Assembly: GCF_900116645.1 (NCBI RefSeq)
Contig: NZ_FPBO01000017.1
Coordinates: 98,136-162,135, forward strand
Direction of reading: 5' to 3'
From: Pseudoduganella namucuonensis
GTDB taxonomy: Bacteria; Pseudomonadota; Gammaproteobacteria; Burkholderiales; Burkholderiaceae_D
DNA length: 64,000 nt
The position numbers were made by a program, and so were the translations under genes. This document shows, in pieces, positions 46,947 to 56,038 of this stretch. Numbering within the stretch: position 1 is the stretch's first letter; the number at the start of each line of letters is the position of its first letter. The notes beneath the pieces are model-generated. The model was not told the origin of the DNA, searched no databases, and saw only the letters and a program-made list of their open reading frames with translations.

Positions 46947-47798
46947 ATGACTGAACCTACCAAGCTAGATATACACCCGGAGGTCGATTTCGACCGCCGC
47001 TTTGGCGGCATCGGCCGCCTGTACGGCCAGGCCGCGCTGGACCGCTTCCGCCACGCCCACGTGTGCGTGGTCGGCGTGGGCGGCGTCGGCTCCTGGATCG
47101 TCGAGGCGCTGGCCCGCAGCGCCATCGGCCGCCTGACGCTGATCGACCTCGACAACGTGGCCGAATCCAACATCAACCGCCAGATCCAGGCCCTCAGTTC
47201 CACCGTGGGACAGGCCAAGATTCACGCGCTGGCCGAGCGCGTCGCGCAGATCAACCCGTATTGCCGGGTCACGCAGATCGAGGACTTCGTCGACCCGGAC
47301 AACCTGGACGCGATGATAGGCGCGGGCGGCTACGACTACGTGATCGACGCCATCGACAGCGCCAAGGCCAAGACCGCGCTGATCGCCTACTGCCGCGGCC
47401 GGGCCATCCCGGTGATCGTGATCGGCAGCGCGGGCGGCCAGACCGACCCCACCAAGATCGAGGTGCGCGACCTGGCGCGCACCGAGCAGGAGCCGCTGCT
47501 GAAGAAGGTGCGGCGCCGGCTGCGCAGCGACTACGGCTTCCCGCGCGGCATGAAGAACAAGTTTCACGTGGACGCCGTGTTCTCGATGGAGCCGCTGCGC
47601 TTCCCCGAGACGGGGGAGGTGTGTTCGGTGGACGGCGACGAGCGCGGCGTCACCGGCCTGAACTGCGCCGGCTTCGGCTCGGCGATGGTGGTGACCGCCA
47701 CCTTCGGCATGGTCGCCGCCGGCCACCTGTTGCGCAAGCTGGCCGAGCAGGTGGCGCCCCCTGTCGATGCCGCTTCGGCGGAAACCGGCGACCAGTAG
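46947..47798 (+). CDS. tcdA: tRNA threonylcarbamoyladenosine dehydratase
   Basis: 283-residue E1/ThiF-fold enzyme (TcdA/CsdL), which cyclises t6A to ct6A in tRNA using ATP. RRFGGIGRLYGQAALDRFR, the nucleotide loop VCVVGVGGVGSWIVEALARS, ESNINRQIQAL and DYVIDAIDSAKAKTALI are diagnostic. It is divergent from the pdxH fusion. The Sua5-type gene at 31653-32825 makes the precursor for the same tRNA position. Confidence 0.95.
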   Translation: MTEPTKLDIHPEVDFDRRFGGIGRLYGQAALDRFRHAHVCVVGVGGVGSWIVEALARSAIGRLTLIDLDNVAESNINRQIQALSSTVGQAKIHALAERVAQINPYCRVTQIEDFVDPDNLDAMIGAGGYDYVIDAIDSAKAKTALIAYCRGRAIPVIVIGSAGGQTDPTKIEVRDLARTEQEPLLKKVRRRLRSDYGFPRGMKNKFHVDAVFSMEPLRFPETGEVCSVDGDERGVTGLNCAGFGSAMVVTATFGMVAAGHLLRKLAEQVAPPVDAASAETGDQ

Positions 47799-47806
47799 CG
47801 AACCCG

Positions 47807-48355
47807 TCATTCCCGCGCGGGCGGGAATCCAAGTTCGCGTGCCGCGCCCCGGGCCAGCGCCTTGACGGCGATCGGCGCGTATTCGCCGGAGGGGAACGAT
47901 TCGACCAGCGCCACCTCCCGCGCGCGCCACGCGACCGGCTCGAACGCCGTCTCCGCCGGCGCCGTCCCCGCCTCGCGCGCCAGGGTCACGTGCGGCTTGA
48001 ACCCGTCGTGGATCGACGGCGGGAAGCCGGCCGCCTCCAGTTCGGCCATCAGCGCCGCCTGCAGCGCCGCCAGCGCGGCGGGCGGCCGCGTCATGCCGGC
48101 CCAGGCGATGCGGGGCCGCGCGAAATAGCCCAGGCAATCGATCCGCAGCGGCAGCTCGGGCGCTTCCAGCCGTTCCAGGATGCCGAGCAGCCCCGGCAGC
48201 GCCGTCGACGGCTGCCGGCCCAGGAAGGCCAGGGTCAGGTGCAGTTTCTCCGGCGCGATGTGGCGCCCGGGCGCCAGCGCCCGCAGCCGCGCCAGCGCCG
48301 CGCGCGCGGAATCGTCCGGCCAGAGTGCGAAAAACAGCTTGTGATTTGTTATCAT
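47807..48355 (-). CDS. thpR: RNA 2',3'-cyclic phosphodiesterase (2'-5' RNA ligase family)
   Basis: 182-residue protein of the 2H phosphoesterase family. The two HxTx motifs are HLTLAFLG and HVTLAREA; KLFFALWPDDSARAAL is the usual start. It opens 2',3'-cyclic phosphates or acts as a 2'-5' RNA ligase in vitro. The ATG at 48355 (MITNHKLFFALW) fits the family; the upstream in-frame extension overlaps the FKBP gene. The last residues (LGFPPARE) and the stop codon are supplied by a dRS3-like palindrome (47809-47828), so the C-terminus is probably altered by it. Confidence 0.9.
   Translation of the reverse strand: MITNHKLFFALWPDDSARAALARLRALAPGRHIAPEKLHLTLAFLGRQPSTALPGLLGILERLEAPELPLRIDCLGYFARPRIAWAGMTRPPAALAALQAALMAELEAAGFPPSIHDGFKPHVTLAREAGTAPAETAFEPVAWRAREVALVESFPSGEYAPIAVKALARGAARELGFPPARE
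47809..47828. repeat. dRS3-like palindrome ATTCCC-N8-GGGAAT
   Basis: ATTCCCGCGCGGGCGGGAAT, 20 bp, flanked by CGTC and CCAA. The same consensus defines the neisserial dRS3 repeat and is frequent in many proteobacteria. It lies between the convergent tcdA and thpR and encodes the end of thpR; the TGA stop (47807-47809) overlaps its first base. Confidence 0.75.
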
Positions 48356-48416
48356 GATGCCGCGCTTTGCCCGGAATCCGGGCAGGGATAGACGAACCTC
48401 AACGAAAGAATACATC

Positions 48417-48914
48417 ATGACCCGTAGTTCCGTTTTATTCGCTTTCCTGTTCGCGGCCGCCGCTTCCATGACGCAGGCCGCGGGCCAGGACCAGGCGCTC
48501 GCGCAGGCCGAGGCCGCGCCGGCCTCCTCCGCCCCCGTGGTGGCGGGCTCCGCCCAGCCGGGTCCCGCCGCCGACGCGCTGATCGTCACCGACCACAAGG
48601 TCGGCAACGGCAAGGAGGCCATGGTCGGCAACACCGTGCGCGTCAACTACACCGGCTGGCTGTACCGTCCGCTGGCCAAGAACCAGCGCGGCAAGAAGTT
48701 CGACTCCTCGGTCGGCCGCGAGCCGCTGGAGTTCACGCTGGGCAAGGGCATGGTCATCAAGGGCTGGGACCAGGGCGTGCAGGGCATGAAGGTGGGCGGC
48801 AAGCGCACCCTGATCATCCCGTCGGAGCTGGCCTACGGCGCGCGCGCCATGGGCAACGACATCCCCGCCAACTCGGCGCTGATCTTCGACGTGGACCTGG
48901 TCGAGGTCAAATAA
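48417..48914 (+). CDS. Exported FKBP-type peptidyl-prolyl isomerase
   Basis: 165-residue protein with a signal peptide (VLFAFLFAAAASMTQAAG), a short Ala/Ser linker and one FKBP domain: VNYTGWLYRP, KKFDSSVGREPLEFTLGKG, VIKGWDQGVQGMKVGGKR and PSELAYGARAMGNDIPANS. The active-site aromatic residues are conserved. Expected to act as a folding helper in the periplasm. The ATG at 48417 starts the signal peptide; the in-frame codons upstream are non-coding leader. Divergent from thpR. Confidence 0.92.
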   Translation: MTRSSVLFAFLFAAAASMTQAAGQDQALAQAEAAPASSAPVVAGSAQPGPAADALIVTDHKVGNGKEAMVGNTVRVNYTGWLYRPLAKNQRGKKFDSSVGREPLEFTLGKGMVIKGWDQGVQGMKVGGKRTLIIPSELAYGARAMGNDIPANSALIFDVDLVEVK

Positions 48915-48920
48915 GCGGAT

Positions 48921-48957
48921 CCCGCCGTGCGCGGGCCGCGGGTCCGCGCACGGCGGG
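48921..48957. repeat. Strong GC hairpin between FKBP gene and cysK, without T run
   Basis: CCCGCCGTGCGCGG (48921-48934), 9-nt loop, CCGCGCACGGCGGG (48944-48957): a perfect 14-bp stem starting 6 bp after the FKBP stop. It lacks a T tract, so it is more likely an mRNA-end stabiliser or a weak/rho-assisted terminator. Confidence 0.5.
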
Positions 48958-49008
48958 CAAATCGGCGTAGACTAGGTGCTCCAGCCACCCGTGAGGAGAC
49001 ACCACACT

Positions 49009-49937
<929 letters not shown>

Positions 49938-49944
<7 letters not shown>

Positions 49945-50990
49945 GCCTGCAGGCAGCAGGCGTGCTCGGTGGTGCCCATTTCCACCTGCAGGGTGCAGTG
50001 GTGGATTGAAAACTCGGCCTTCAGGCGCGCGGCGATGTCGTCCAGCGCCTGGTCGCCCGGGTGGCCGTCCGGCATCACCAGGTGGGCCGTGAGCGCCGTC
50101 TCGGTGGTGCTCATGGCCCAGATATGCAGGTCGTGCACCTCGCGCACGCCGTCGCGCGCGCGCAGGAAACCCTCCACCCCGGCCGCGTCCACCGAGTCGG
50201 GCACGGCCGCCATCACCATGCCCAGCGACTGGCGCAGCAGCGACCAGGTGCTGGCCATGATGATCAGCACGATGGCGATGCTGACCGCCGGGTCCAGCCA
50301 GGTCCAGCCGGTGGCCATCACGGCCAGGCCCGCCAGCAGCACGCCCAGCGAGATGGCGGCGTCCGCCGCCAGGTGCAGGTAGGCGCCGCGCACGTTGATG
50401 TCGTCCTTGGCGCCGGCCATGAACAGCCAGGCCGAGAAGCCGTTGACGGCGATGCCGATCGCGGCCACCACCGACACCGTCACGCCCGCCACCGGGGTCG
50501 GGTTCATCAACTGCTGCACCGCCTCCCACGCGATCGCGCCGCAGGCCGCCATCAGCAGCATGGCGTTGAACAGCGCCGCCAGCATCGAGCTGCTGCGCAG
50601 GCCGTAGGTGTAGCGCGCGTTCGGCGCGCGCCTGGCCAGGATGGCCGCGCCCCAGGCCAGCATCAGCCCCAGCACGTCGGACAGGTTGTGGCCGGCGTCG
50701 GCCATCAGCGCGGTGGAGTTGGCCACGAAGCCGTAGAAGAACTCGATGGCGACAAAGGCCGAGTTCAGCGCGATGGCGATGGCGAAGGCGCGGCCCTGGC
50801 TGTTCGGGTCGCCGTGGTGGTGGTGGCCGTGCCCGTGGCCGTGGTGGTCGTGGCCGCCGTGGCCATGGCCGTGCCCGTGCCCGTGCTTGTGATCGTCCTC
50901 GTGATCGTGCCCGTGATCGTGCCCGTGATCGTGCCCGTGATCGTGGTCATGATCATGGTGATCATGGTCGTGGCTGTGGTGTTTGCCCAT
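49938..50990 (-). CDS. Cation diffusion facilitator with His-rich N-terminus
   Basis: 350-residue CDF-family metal/proton antiporter, probably for Zn2+ (also Co2+ or Cd2+). Residues 4-60 are almost only His, Asp, Gly and Lys (HHSHDHDHHDHDHDHG at the start), a metal-collecting tail. Six helices follow; the transport-site pairs are ALMADAGHNLSD (TM2) and LHLAADAAISLG (TM5). A cytoplasmic CTD with VHDLHIWAMSTTETALTAHL ends the protein. The ATG at 50990 is 4 nt after the stop of the SmtB-like regulator, so both form one metal-responsive operon. Confidence 0.93.
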
Positions 50991-50994
50991 GGTG

Positions 50995-51297
50995 TCAGTC
51001 CGGTTCGGCGATATGTTCGAGCATATCGTGGAGGACGCCGCTGATGTGCGCATCGGCGGCGGAGTAGAAGACCTGCTTGCCCTGGCGCTCGGACTTGACG
51101 ATGCGGGCGGCGCGCAGCAGGCGCAAATGGTGGCTGACCAGCGAGCTGCTCAGCTGGAGCGAGGCGGCGATGTCGCTGACCGCGATCGGCGCCCGCACGC
51201 AGGCCAGCACGATGCGCAGGCGGGTCGGGTCGCCCAGCAGGTGGAACAGGTCCGCCAGCTGCGCCACCGAGGCGTCGGATTCGGTATGGATGGCCAT
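50995..51297 (-). CDS. ArsR/SmtB-family metal-responsive repressor
   Basis: 100-residue winged-helix repressor (LFHLLGDPTRLRIV, SSSLVSHHLRLLRAARIV recognition helix). The C-terminal helix carries Asp-x-His-x10-His-x2-Glu (in DAHISGVLHDMLEHIAE), the alpha-5 zinc site of SmtB/CzrA, while no Cys-rich alpha-3 site is seen. It should release DNA when Zn2+ rises. A perfect 12-2-12 inverted repeat lies 5 bp upstream of the ATG. It controls itself and the cation exporter downstream. Confidence 0.92.
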   Translation of the reverse strand: MAIHTESDASVAQLADLFHLLGDPTRLRIVLACVRAPIAVSDIAASLQLSSSLVSHHLRLLRAARIVKSERQGKQVFYSAADAHISGVLHDMLEHIAEPD

Positions 51298-51302
51298 TGG
51301 TC

Positions 51303-51328
51303 AACATGTGAATAGATATTCACATGTT
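51303..51328. promoter_or_regulatory. 12-2-12 operator of the SmtB-like repressor
   Basis: AACATGTGAATA (51303-51314), GA, TATTCACATGTT (51317-51328): a perfect inverted repeat with the geometry of SmtB/CzrA/ZiaR operators. It covers the region immediately before the repressor start codon, so a bound repressor would block the promoter or leader. Confidence 0.85.
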
Positions 51329-51391
51329 AGCACATTGGTGGACGACGGGGCCAGGAAAGTCCGGGCCGGGCGCGCGCCCGGCGCCCATCCA

Positions 51392-51886
51392 TTACTTTTG
51401 CAATTCCGCCCGGAGCTGGGCGCGGGCCTTGGGATCCAGCGTTTCCACCGCCTTGGCCAGCTTTTCGCCCTCGGCGATGGCGGCCGCCTGCGCGGGCGTC
51501 AGGGCCGCCGGCTTGCTGAAGGCGGCGTGCAGGCCGGTCACCAGCAGCGCGGTCAAGAGGGCGACGCCGGCGGCGGCGGCCAGCAGGCGCAACTCGCGCG
51601 GCGAGAACAGCGCGGCCCGCGTGGGGATGGCTTTCACCGGCGCGGCCGGCGTGGGCACGTAGCCAGGCGGGTGGCCGCCGGCGTGGGGCGCCGCCGCCAA
51701 GCCGCCGGCCGTCCGCACCTGCTCGGTCAGCTCGCGCGAGGCGGCGTCCAGCAGCGCGATGTGGCGCTCGACCGCCTCGGCCAGCACCGCCTCGTTCAGC
51801 GCCACCAGCGCGAAGATGGGATCGTCGATATCGACCTTGACGCCGGTTTTCTCGAATACCAGGGTACGCAGCTTGTGCTGATCCAT
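51392..51886 (-). CDS. TraM-like small membrane protein
   Basis: 164-residue protein. The N-terminal ~55 residues are amphipathic helices with VKVDIDDPIFALVALNEAVL, resembling the start of IncP plasmid TraM; then comes a Pro/Ala linker, one membrane helix (LLAAAAGVALLTALLVTGLHA) and a charged C-terminal tail. The assignment rests on the DDPI-type motif, size, single TM and the TraL-like gene 13 bp upstream. No function is established outside conjugation. No other transfer gene is in the window. Confidence 0.55.
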   Translation of the reverse strand: MDQHKLRTLVFEKTGVKVDIDDPIFALVALNEAVLAEAVERHIALLDAASRELTEQVRTAGGLAAAPHAGGHPPGYVPTPAAPVKAIPTRAALFSPRELRLLAAAAGVALLTALLVTGLHAAFSKPAALTPAQAAAIAEGEKLAKAVETLDPKARAQLRAELQK

Positions 51887-51899
51887 GGCGCCGGCCCCG

Positions 51900-52628
51900 T
51901 TACCAGTTCACCTGGTCCAGCTGCTCGTACAGGTCGCGGAACACGACCTTGATGCGCTGCTTTTCCATCACGTTGAACTTGTCGCTTTCCTTGACCTCGT
52001 TGAACGTCATGCGCGCCGTGTTCATTTTCTTGATGTCGGCGCCGAAGGTGTCGGCGTTGCGCTGCGACAGCACCACCCGGCCCACCAAGCGCGCCGCGTT
52101 GTCCGCGTAGGTCTGCGATTCGATGAACGATTTGCCGGAGGCCGACACCAGCTGGCCGAAGTGCTCGTTTTCCCACAGCACCAGCGGCACCTTGGTCGAC
52201 TTGGCGGTGGACAAAAAGCCCATCGCCGTGTCGTGCAGCGTGTCGCCGCCGCCGACGATGGTGTGGATGTAGACCTTGCGCCCGGATTCCTGCAGCAGCG
52301 AGAAGCAGTCGTTCTCGATCAGGTAGGCCACCAGCGGCGAGAAGGTGTTGGCGCCGTTGTCGATCACGCAATTGCCGTCCTCTTCCAGGATGTCGATCAT
52401 CAGCGTGTCGAAGCGCTTGGGGTCGATGGTGCGCGCGTCGGTCATCACCGGCACGTGCTTCACGTTGAGCGACTTGTAGCGCGAGAAGGTGGCGTTTTCC
52501 TGGTCGGTGTCGTAGCAGCGCAAGGGGCTTTCGTCCTTGCCCGCGATCCATTGCGCCAGGATGGTGGACACCAGGGTCTTGCCGATTCCGCCTTTGCCCT
52601 GAAGGATGAAATGTACCGTGTTCCGCAT
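51900..52628 (-). CDS. TraL-like P-loop ATPase (MinD/ParA superfamily)
   Basis: 242-residue ATPase. The deviant Walker A LQGKGGIGKTLVSTILAQW opens the protein; CYDTDQENATFSRYKSLNVK and FDTLMIDILEEDGNCVIDNG match, nearly block by block, the TraL protein of IncP plasmids as I recall it; GRKVYIHTIVGGG and the C-terminal YEQLDQVNW also fit. It lacks ParA partner genes. The ATG at 52628 has GGAG 8 nt upstream; a TTG four codons earlier overlaps that site. It is followed by the TraM-like gene, so an IncP-like pair is kept in a chromosomal setting. Confidence 0.75.
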   Translation of the reverse strand: MRNTVHFILQGKGGIGKTLVSTILAQWIAGKDESPLRCYDTDQENATFSRYKSLNVKHVPVMTDARTIDPKRFDTLMIDILEEDGNCVIDNGANTFSPLVAYLIENDCFSLLQESGRKVYIHTIVGGGDTLHDTAMGFLSTAKSTKVPLVLWENEHFGQLVSASGKSFIESQTYADNAARLVGRVVLSQRNADTFGADIKKMNTARMTFNEVKESDKFNVMEKQRIKVVFRDLYEQLDQVNW

Positions 52629-52709
52629 CGATTGCTCCAATTTAGCTGCCGCTTGTTCCTGTGCCCGCCCGAACTATACAGCGGCGCGTGCCGCTAGGCG
52701 AGCGTCCGT

Positions 52710-53192
52710 TCACGCCAGTATCCGCAGCAGTCCCTGTAGCGCGTGCGCAACGGTCTGCTCGCGCACCGCGCGCCGGTCGCCGGCGAACACCACGCGCTCG
52801 GTCTGCACCAGCCCGCCCAGCGCCCAGCCGAAGCACACGGTGCCGACCGGCTTGTCCGGCGTGCCGCCGTCCGGCCCGGCGACGCCGGTGGTCGACAGCG
52901 CCGCCTGCGCCTTGCCGCGGGCCAGCGCGCCGCGCGCCATGGCCGCCGCCACCTCCTCGCTGACGGCGCCGTGCAGCGCGATCAGCTCCGGCGGCACGTC
53001 CACCAGCGCCGTCTTGGAGGCGTTGGAATAGGTGATGAAGCCGCACTCGAACCAGCCGGAGGAGCCGGCGATCTCCGTCACGGCGCGCGCCACGCCGCCG
53101 CCGGTGCAGGATTCGGCCGTGGCCAGCATGCGGCCCTTTTGCCGCAGCGCCTGGCCCACCAGCGTGGCCAGTTGGTCTATGTCGTTCGTCAT
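52710..53192 (-). CDS. pncC: CinA-family nicotinamide-nucleotide amidohydrolase
   Basis: 160-residue CinA C-terminal-domain protein that deamidates NMN in the pyridine-nucleotide cycle. ATAESCTGGGVARAVTEIAG, ECGFITYSNASKTALV, HGAVSEEVAAAMARGAL and ALSTTGVAGPDGGTP are the family blocks. It is the stand-alone form without the N-terminal CinA domain. It lies 81 bp upstream of the TraL-like gene on the same strand. Confidence 0.94.
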   Translation of the reverse strand: MTNDIDQLATLVGQALRQKGRMLATAESCTGGGVARAVTEIAGSSGWFECGFITYSNASKTALVDVPPELIALHGAVSEEVAAAMARGALARGKAQAALSTTGVAGPDGGTPDKPVGTVCFGWALGGLVQTERVVFAGDRRAVREQTVAHALQGLLRILA

Positions 53193-53390
53193 GTCCGCTC
53201 CCCCGTCCGTTTGATGATCCAGCCTATTCTAGCGGCTGGCGGGTGGCATGCAAAACGATAGCCGGCCGGGCCAGCGTGTCCCGCCATGTTCGATGTTGCG
53301 CGCAAAACACGTACTTGCAGGCTACAATAGGCGAGCCGGCGCGCTGCCCGCGTCTCGTCTCCGATTGCCGTCCCCAGGGTTCCATAGTCC

Positions 53391-53993
53391 ATGGCGCAAT
53401 TGCATTTGCATTTCCCCCACCGCATCCGGCAGGCATGGCGCCGCGCCCTGCTTTCCGTGCTGCTGCTGCCCTTGCTGCTGGCGCTGGCCTTCGCGCCGGC
53501 CCCGTCGCGCGCCGAGAGCACGCCCATCGAGCGCCAGATCAAGGCGGCCTACCTGTACAAATTCGCCGGCTTCGTCGAATGGCCCGAGGGCAGCTTCGTG
53601 CGGCCCGACAGTCCGCTGGTGATCGGCGTGATGGCGGCCGACGCGATGGCCGAACAGCTGGAGCGCATCGTCGCCGGCCACAGCGCCAACGGCCACCCGC
53701 TGGTGGTCAAGCGGCTGAGGAAGGGCGAGCCCCCCGGCCATGTCCACATGCTGTTCCTGGGCGCCATGGACAAGGCGGCGCTGCAGGAGGTGATCGCCGC
53801 CGCCCGCAGCCAGCCGCTGCTGACCGTGTCCGACAACGAGGACGCCTTCGCGGCCGGCTGCATCATCAACTTCGTGGTGGCGGAGGACAGGCTGCGCTTC
53901 GACGTCGCGCTGAAGAACGCGGCCGCCGCCCGCATCCGCATCAGTGCGCGCATGCTGTCGGCCGCCTACCGCGTGCAGCAGGGGGTGTCATGA
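53391..53993 (+). CDS. YfiR family periplasmic protein
   Basis: 200-residue exported protein of the YfiR (DUF4154) family. An unusually long basic n-region precedes the hydrophobic stretch LLSVLLLPLLLALAFA; the mature part starts near AESTPIERQIKAAYLYKFAG and continues FVEWPEGSF, the family signature. The C-terminal Cys and GCIINFVVAEDRLRFDVAL are also typical. In Pseudomonas YfiR represses the cyclase YfiN from the periplasm. Here it overlaps by 4 bp (ATGA) a CHASE8-type hybrid kinase, which is probably its target. Confidence 0.92.
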   Translation: MAQLHLHFPHRIRQAWRRALLSVLLLPLLLALAFAPAPSRAESTPIERQIKAAYLYKFAGFVEWPEGSFVRPDSPLVIGVMAADAMAEQLERIVAGHSANGHPLVVKRLRKGEPPGHVHMLFLGAMDKAALQEVIAAARSQPLLTVSDNEDAFAAGCIINFVVAEDRLRFDVALKNAAAARIRISARMLSAAYRVQQGVS

Positions 53994-56038
53994 TCAAGCT
54001 GCGGTCGCTGCGGCAGAAGCTGCTGGGCGTGGTCATGCTGTCCACGCTGGTGGCGCTGCTGGTGTCGCTGGCCACCCTGGTCGCCTACGACCTGCGCGCC
54101 TACCACCAGAGCGTGACGTCGGACATGAGCACCCAGTCCGAACTGATCGGCCATATGAGCTCGGCCGCGCTGGCCTTCGACGACAAGCGCCTGGCCCAGG
54201 AAACGCTGGCGCTGCTGCGCCTGCGGCCCAAGGTCAACGCCGGCGCCATCTTCAACGCCAAGGGCAAGCTGTTCGCCAGCTACGTGGCGCCCGGCCAGGA
54301 CGACCATTTTCCGGCCCAGGTGGAGGCCGACAGCGTGCGCTACGCGGACGGCAAGCTGACCCTGTTCAAACGCATCGTCGACAACGGCGAGCTGCTGGGC
54401 ACGGTCTACCTGCGCGCCGAGTACGAGATGGTGGGCCGCATCGGCGACTACCTGGGCATCGCGCTGCTGGTGATGCTGCCGGCCATGGGCATCGCCTACC
54501 TGATCATGCGCCGCACCGACTTCGTCATCACCCGCCCCATCCTCGACATCCGCGACGTGGCGCGCGACGTGGTGGCCACCGGCGACTACTCGCGCCGCGC
54601 CGCCAGGACCAGCGAGGACGAGGTGGCGCAACTGGTCGACTCATTCAACACCATGCTGAGCGAGATCGAGACGCGCGCCAAGGACCTGCAGGCCTCGAAC
54701 GAGGAACTGGCGCGCGAGGCCGAGCGGCGCGCCCAGGCGCAGGACGAGGTGATGCGCCTGAACCAGGGCCTGGAGCAGCGCGTGCACGAGCGCACCCTGC
54801 AGCTGGAGGCCACCAACGGCGAGCTGGCCATGGCGATGGAGGAGGCCAAGAGCGCCAACCAGGCCAAGTCGGCCTTCCTGTCGTCCATGAGCCACGAGCT
54901 GCGCACCCCGCTCAACGCCATCCTCGGCTTCGCCCAGATCCTCACCTCCGACAAGCTGCCCTCGACCATCGCGCAAAAGAAGGAGTTCGCCGGCCACATC
55001 CTCAAGTCCGGCCGCCACCTGCTGACCCTGATCAACGAGATCCTGGACCTGGCCAAGATCGAGTCCGGCGCGGTGGCGCTGTCGATGGAGCCGGTGCACC
55101 TGGGCGAGATCCTGCAGGAGTGCCACACCATGACGGCGCCGCTGGCGGCCAACCGCGGCATCCGGCTGCTGTTCCCGCAGGACTGCATGATCAACGTCGA
55201 GGCCGACCGCACCCGCCTCAAGCAGATCATGCTCAACCTGCTGTCCAACGCCATCAAATACAACCGCGACGGCGGCGCCGTGGTGGTCGATTGCAGCATG
55301 CAGGCGCCGGACGTGGCCCGCCTGTCCGTCCAGGACACCGGCATGGGCCTGAAGCAGGAGCAGATCGCCCAGCTGTTCCAGCCGTTCAACCGGCTGGGCC
55401 AGGAAACCGGGGCCGAGGAGGGCACCGGCATCGGGCTGGTGGTGACCAAGCGGCTGGTGGAGCTGATGGGCGGCGTGATCGGCATCAGCAGCAGCGCCGG
55501 CGTGGGCAGCATGTTCTGGATCGAGCTGCGCGCCACCCAGCCGCTGCCGTCGCTGCTGGAGGCGGGGGCCGGCCGCGCGCCGGGCGAGGGCGGCGAGGGG
55601 AGCGAGGCCGGCGACGCCGAGCGCGAGCCGGCGCGCCCCACCACGCTGCTGTATGTCGAGGACAATCCGGCCAACCTCAAGCTGGTGCAGGAGATCATCA
55701 GCTTCCGGCCCGAGATGCGGCTGCTGTCGGCGCCGGACGGCCACCTGGGCATCGAACTGGCGCGCGCCCACCTGCCCGACATCATCCTGATGGACATCAA
55801 CCTGCCCGGCCTGAACGGCATCGACGCCATGCGCATGCTGCGCGCCGACCGGCGCACCGCCGACATCCCGGTGATCGCGCTGACCGCCAACGCCATGCCG
55901 CGCGACGTGGAAAAAGGAATTGCGGCAGGATTCTTCCGTTACCTCATCAAGCCGATCAACATCGATGAATTCACGGAAGCCATCAGCAGCACCATGGCGT
56001 ACCTAGCGGACAGAAAGGCCACCAAGGAATTGTCATGA
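53990..56038 (+). CDS. Hybrid histidine kinase with CHASE8-like sensor, HAMP and receiver
   Basis: 682-residue membrane kinase. TM1 (~12-35) and TM2 (~157-178) flank a CHASE8-like periplasmic domain (YHQSVTSDMSTQSELIGHM, SSAALAFDDKRLAQETLALL), the type found in YfiN. HAMP (RDVARDVVATGDYSRRA), a coiled coil, HisKA with His302 (SSMSHELRTPLNAI) and an ATPase domain (LLSNAIKYN, GTGIGLVVTKRL) follow. A C-terminal receiver has Asp602 (IILMDINLPG). Coupled by ATGA overlaps to yfiR upstream and the REC-GGDEF-EAL gene downstream. No Hpt domain is present, so phosphate may pass directly to the next protein. Confidence 0.92.
   Translation: MIKLRSLRQKLLGVVMLSTLVALLVSLATLVAYDLRAYHQSVTSDMSTQSELIGHMSSAALAFDDKRLAQETLALLRLRPKVNAGAIFNAKGKLFASYVAPGQDDHFPAQVEADSVRYADGKLTLFKRIVDNGELLGTVYLRAEYEMVGRIGDYLGIALLVMLPAMGIAYLIMRRTDFVITRPILDIRDVARDVVATGDYSRRAARTSEDEVAQLVDSFNTMLSEIETRAKDLQASNEELAREAERRAQAQDEVMRLNQGLEQRVHERTLQLEATNGELAMAMEEAKSANQAKSAFLSSMSHELRTPLNAILGFAQILTSDKLPSTIAQKKEFAGHILKSGRHLLTLINEILDLAKIESGAVALSMEPVHLGEILQECHTMTAPLAANRGIRLLFPQDCMINVEADRTRLKQIMLNLLSNAIKYNRDGGAVVVDCSMQAPDVARLSVQDTGMGLKQEQIAQLFQPFNRLGQETGAEEGTGIGLVVTKRLVELMGGVIGISSSAGVGSMFWIELRATQPLPSLLEAGAGRAPGEGGEGSEAGDAEREPARPTTLLYVEDNPANLKLVQEIISFRPEMRLLSAPDGHLGIELARAHLPDIILMDINLPGLNGIDAMRMLRADRRTADIPVIALTANAMPRDVEKGIAAGFFRYLIKPINIDEFTEAISSTMAYLADRKATKELS

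Noticed and set aside
50800..50990. A tandem nucleotide repeat (GTG/GTGATC units) as a microsatellite of its own
   Set aside because: It is the coding sequence of the His/Asp/Gly-rich N-terminus of the cation exporter.
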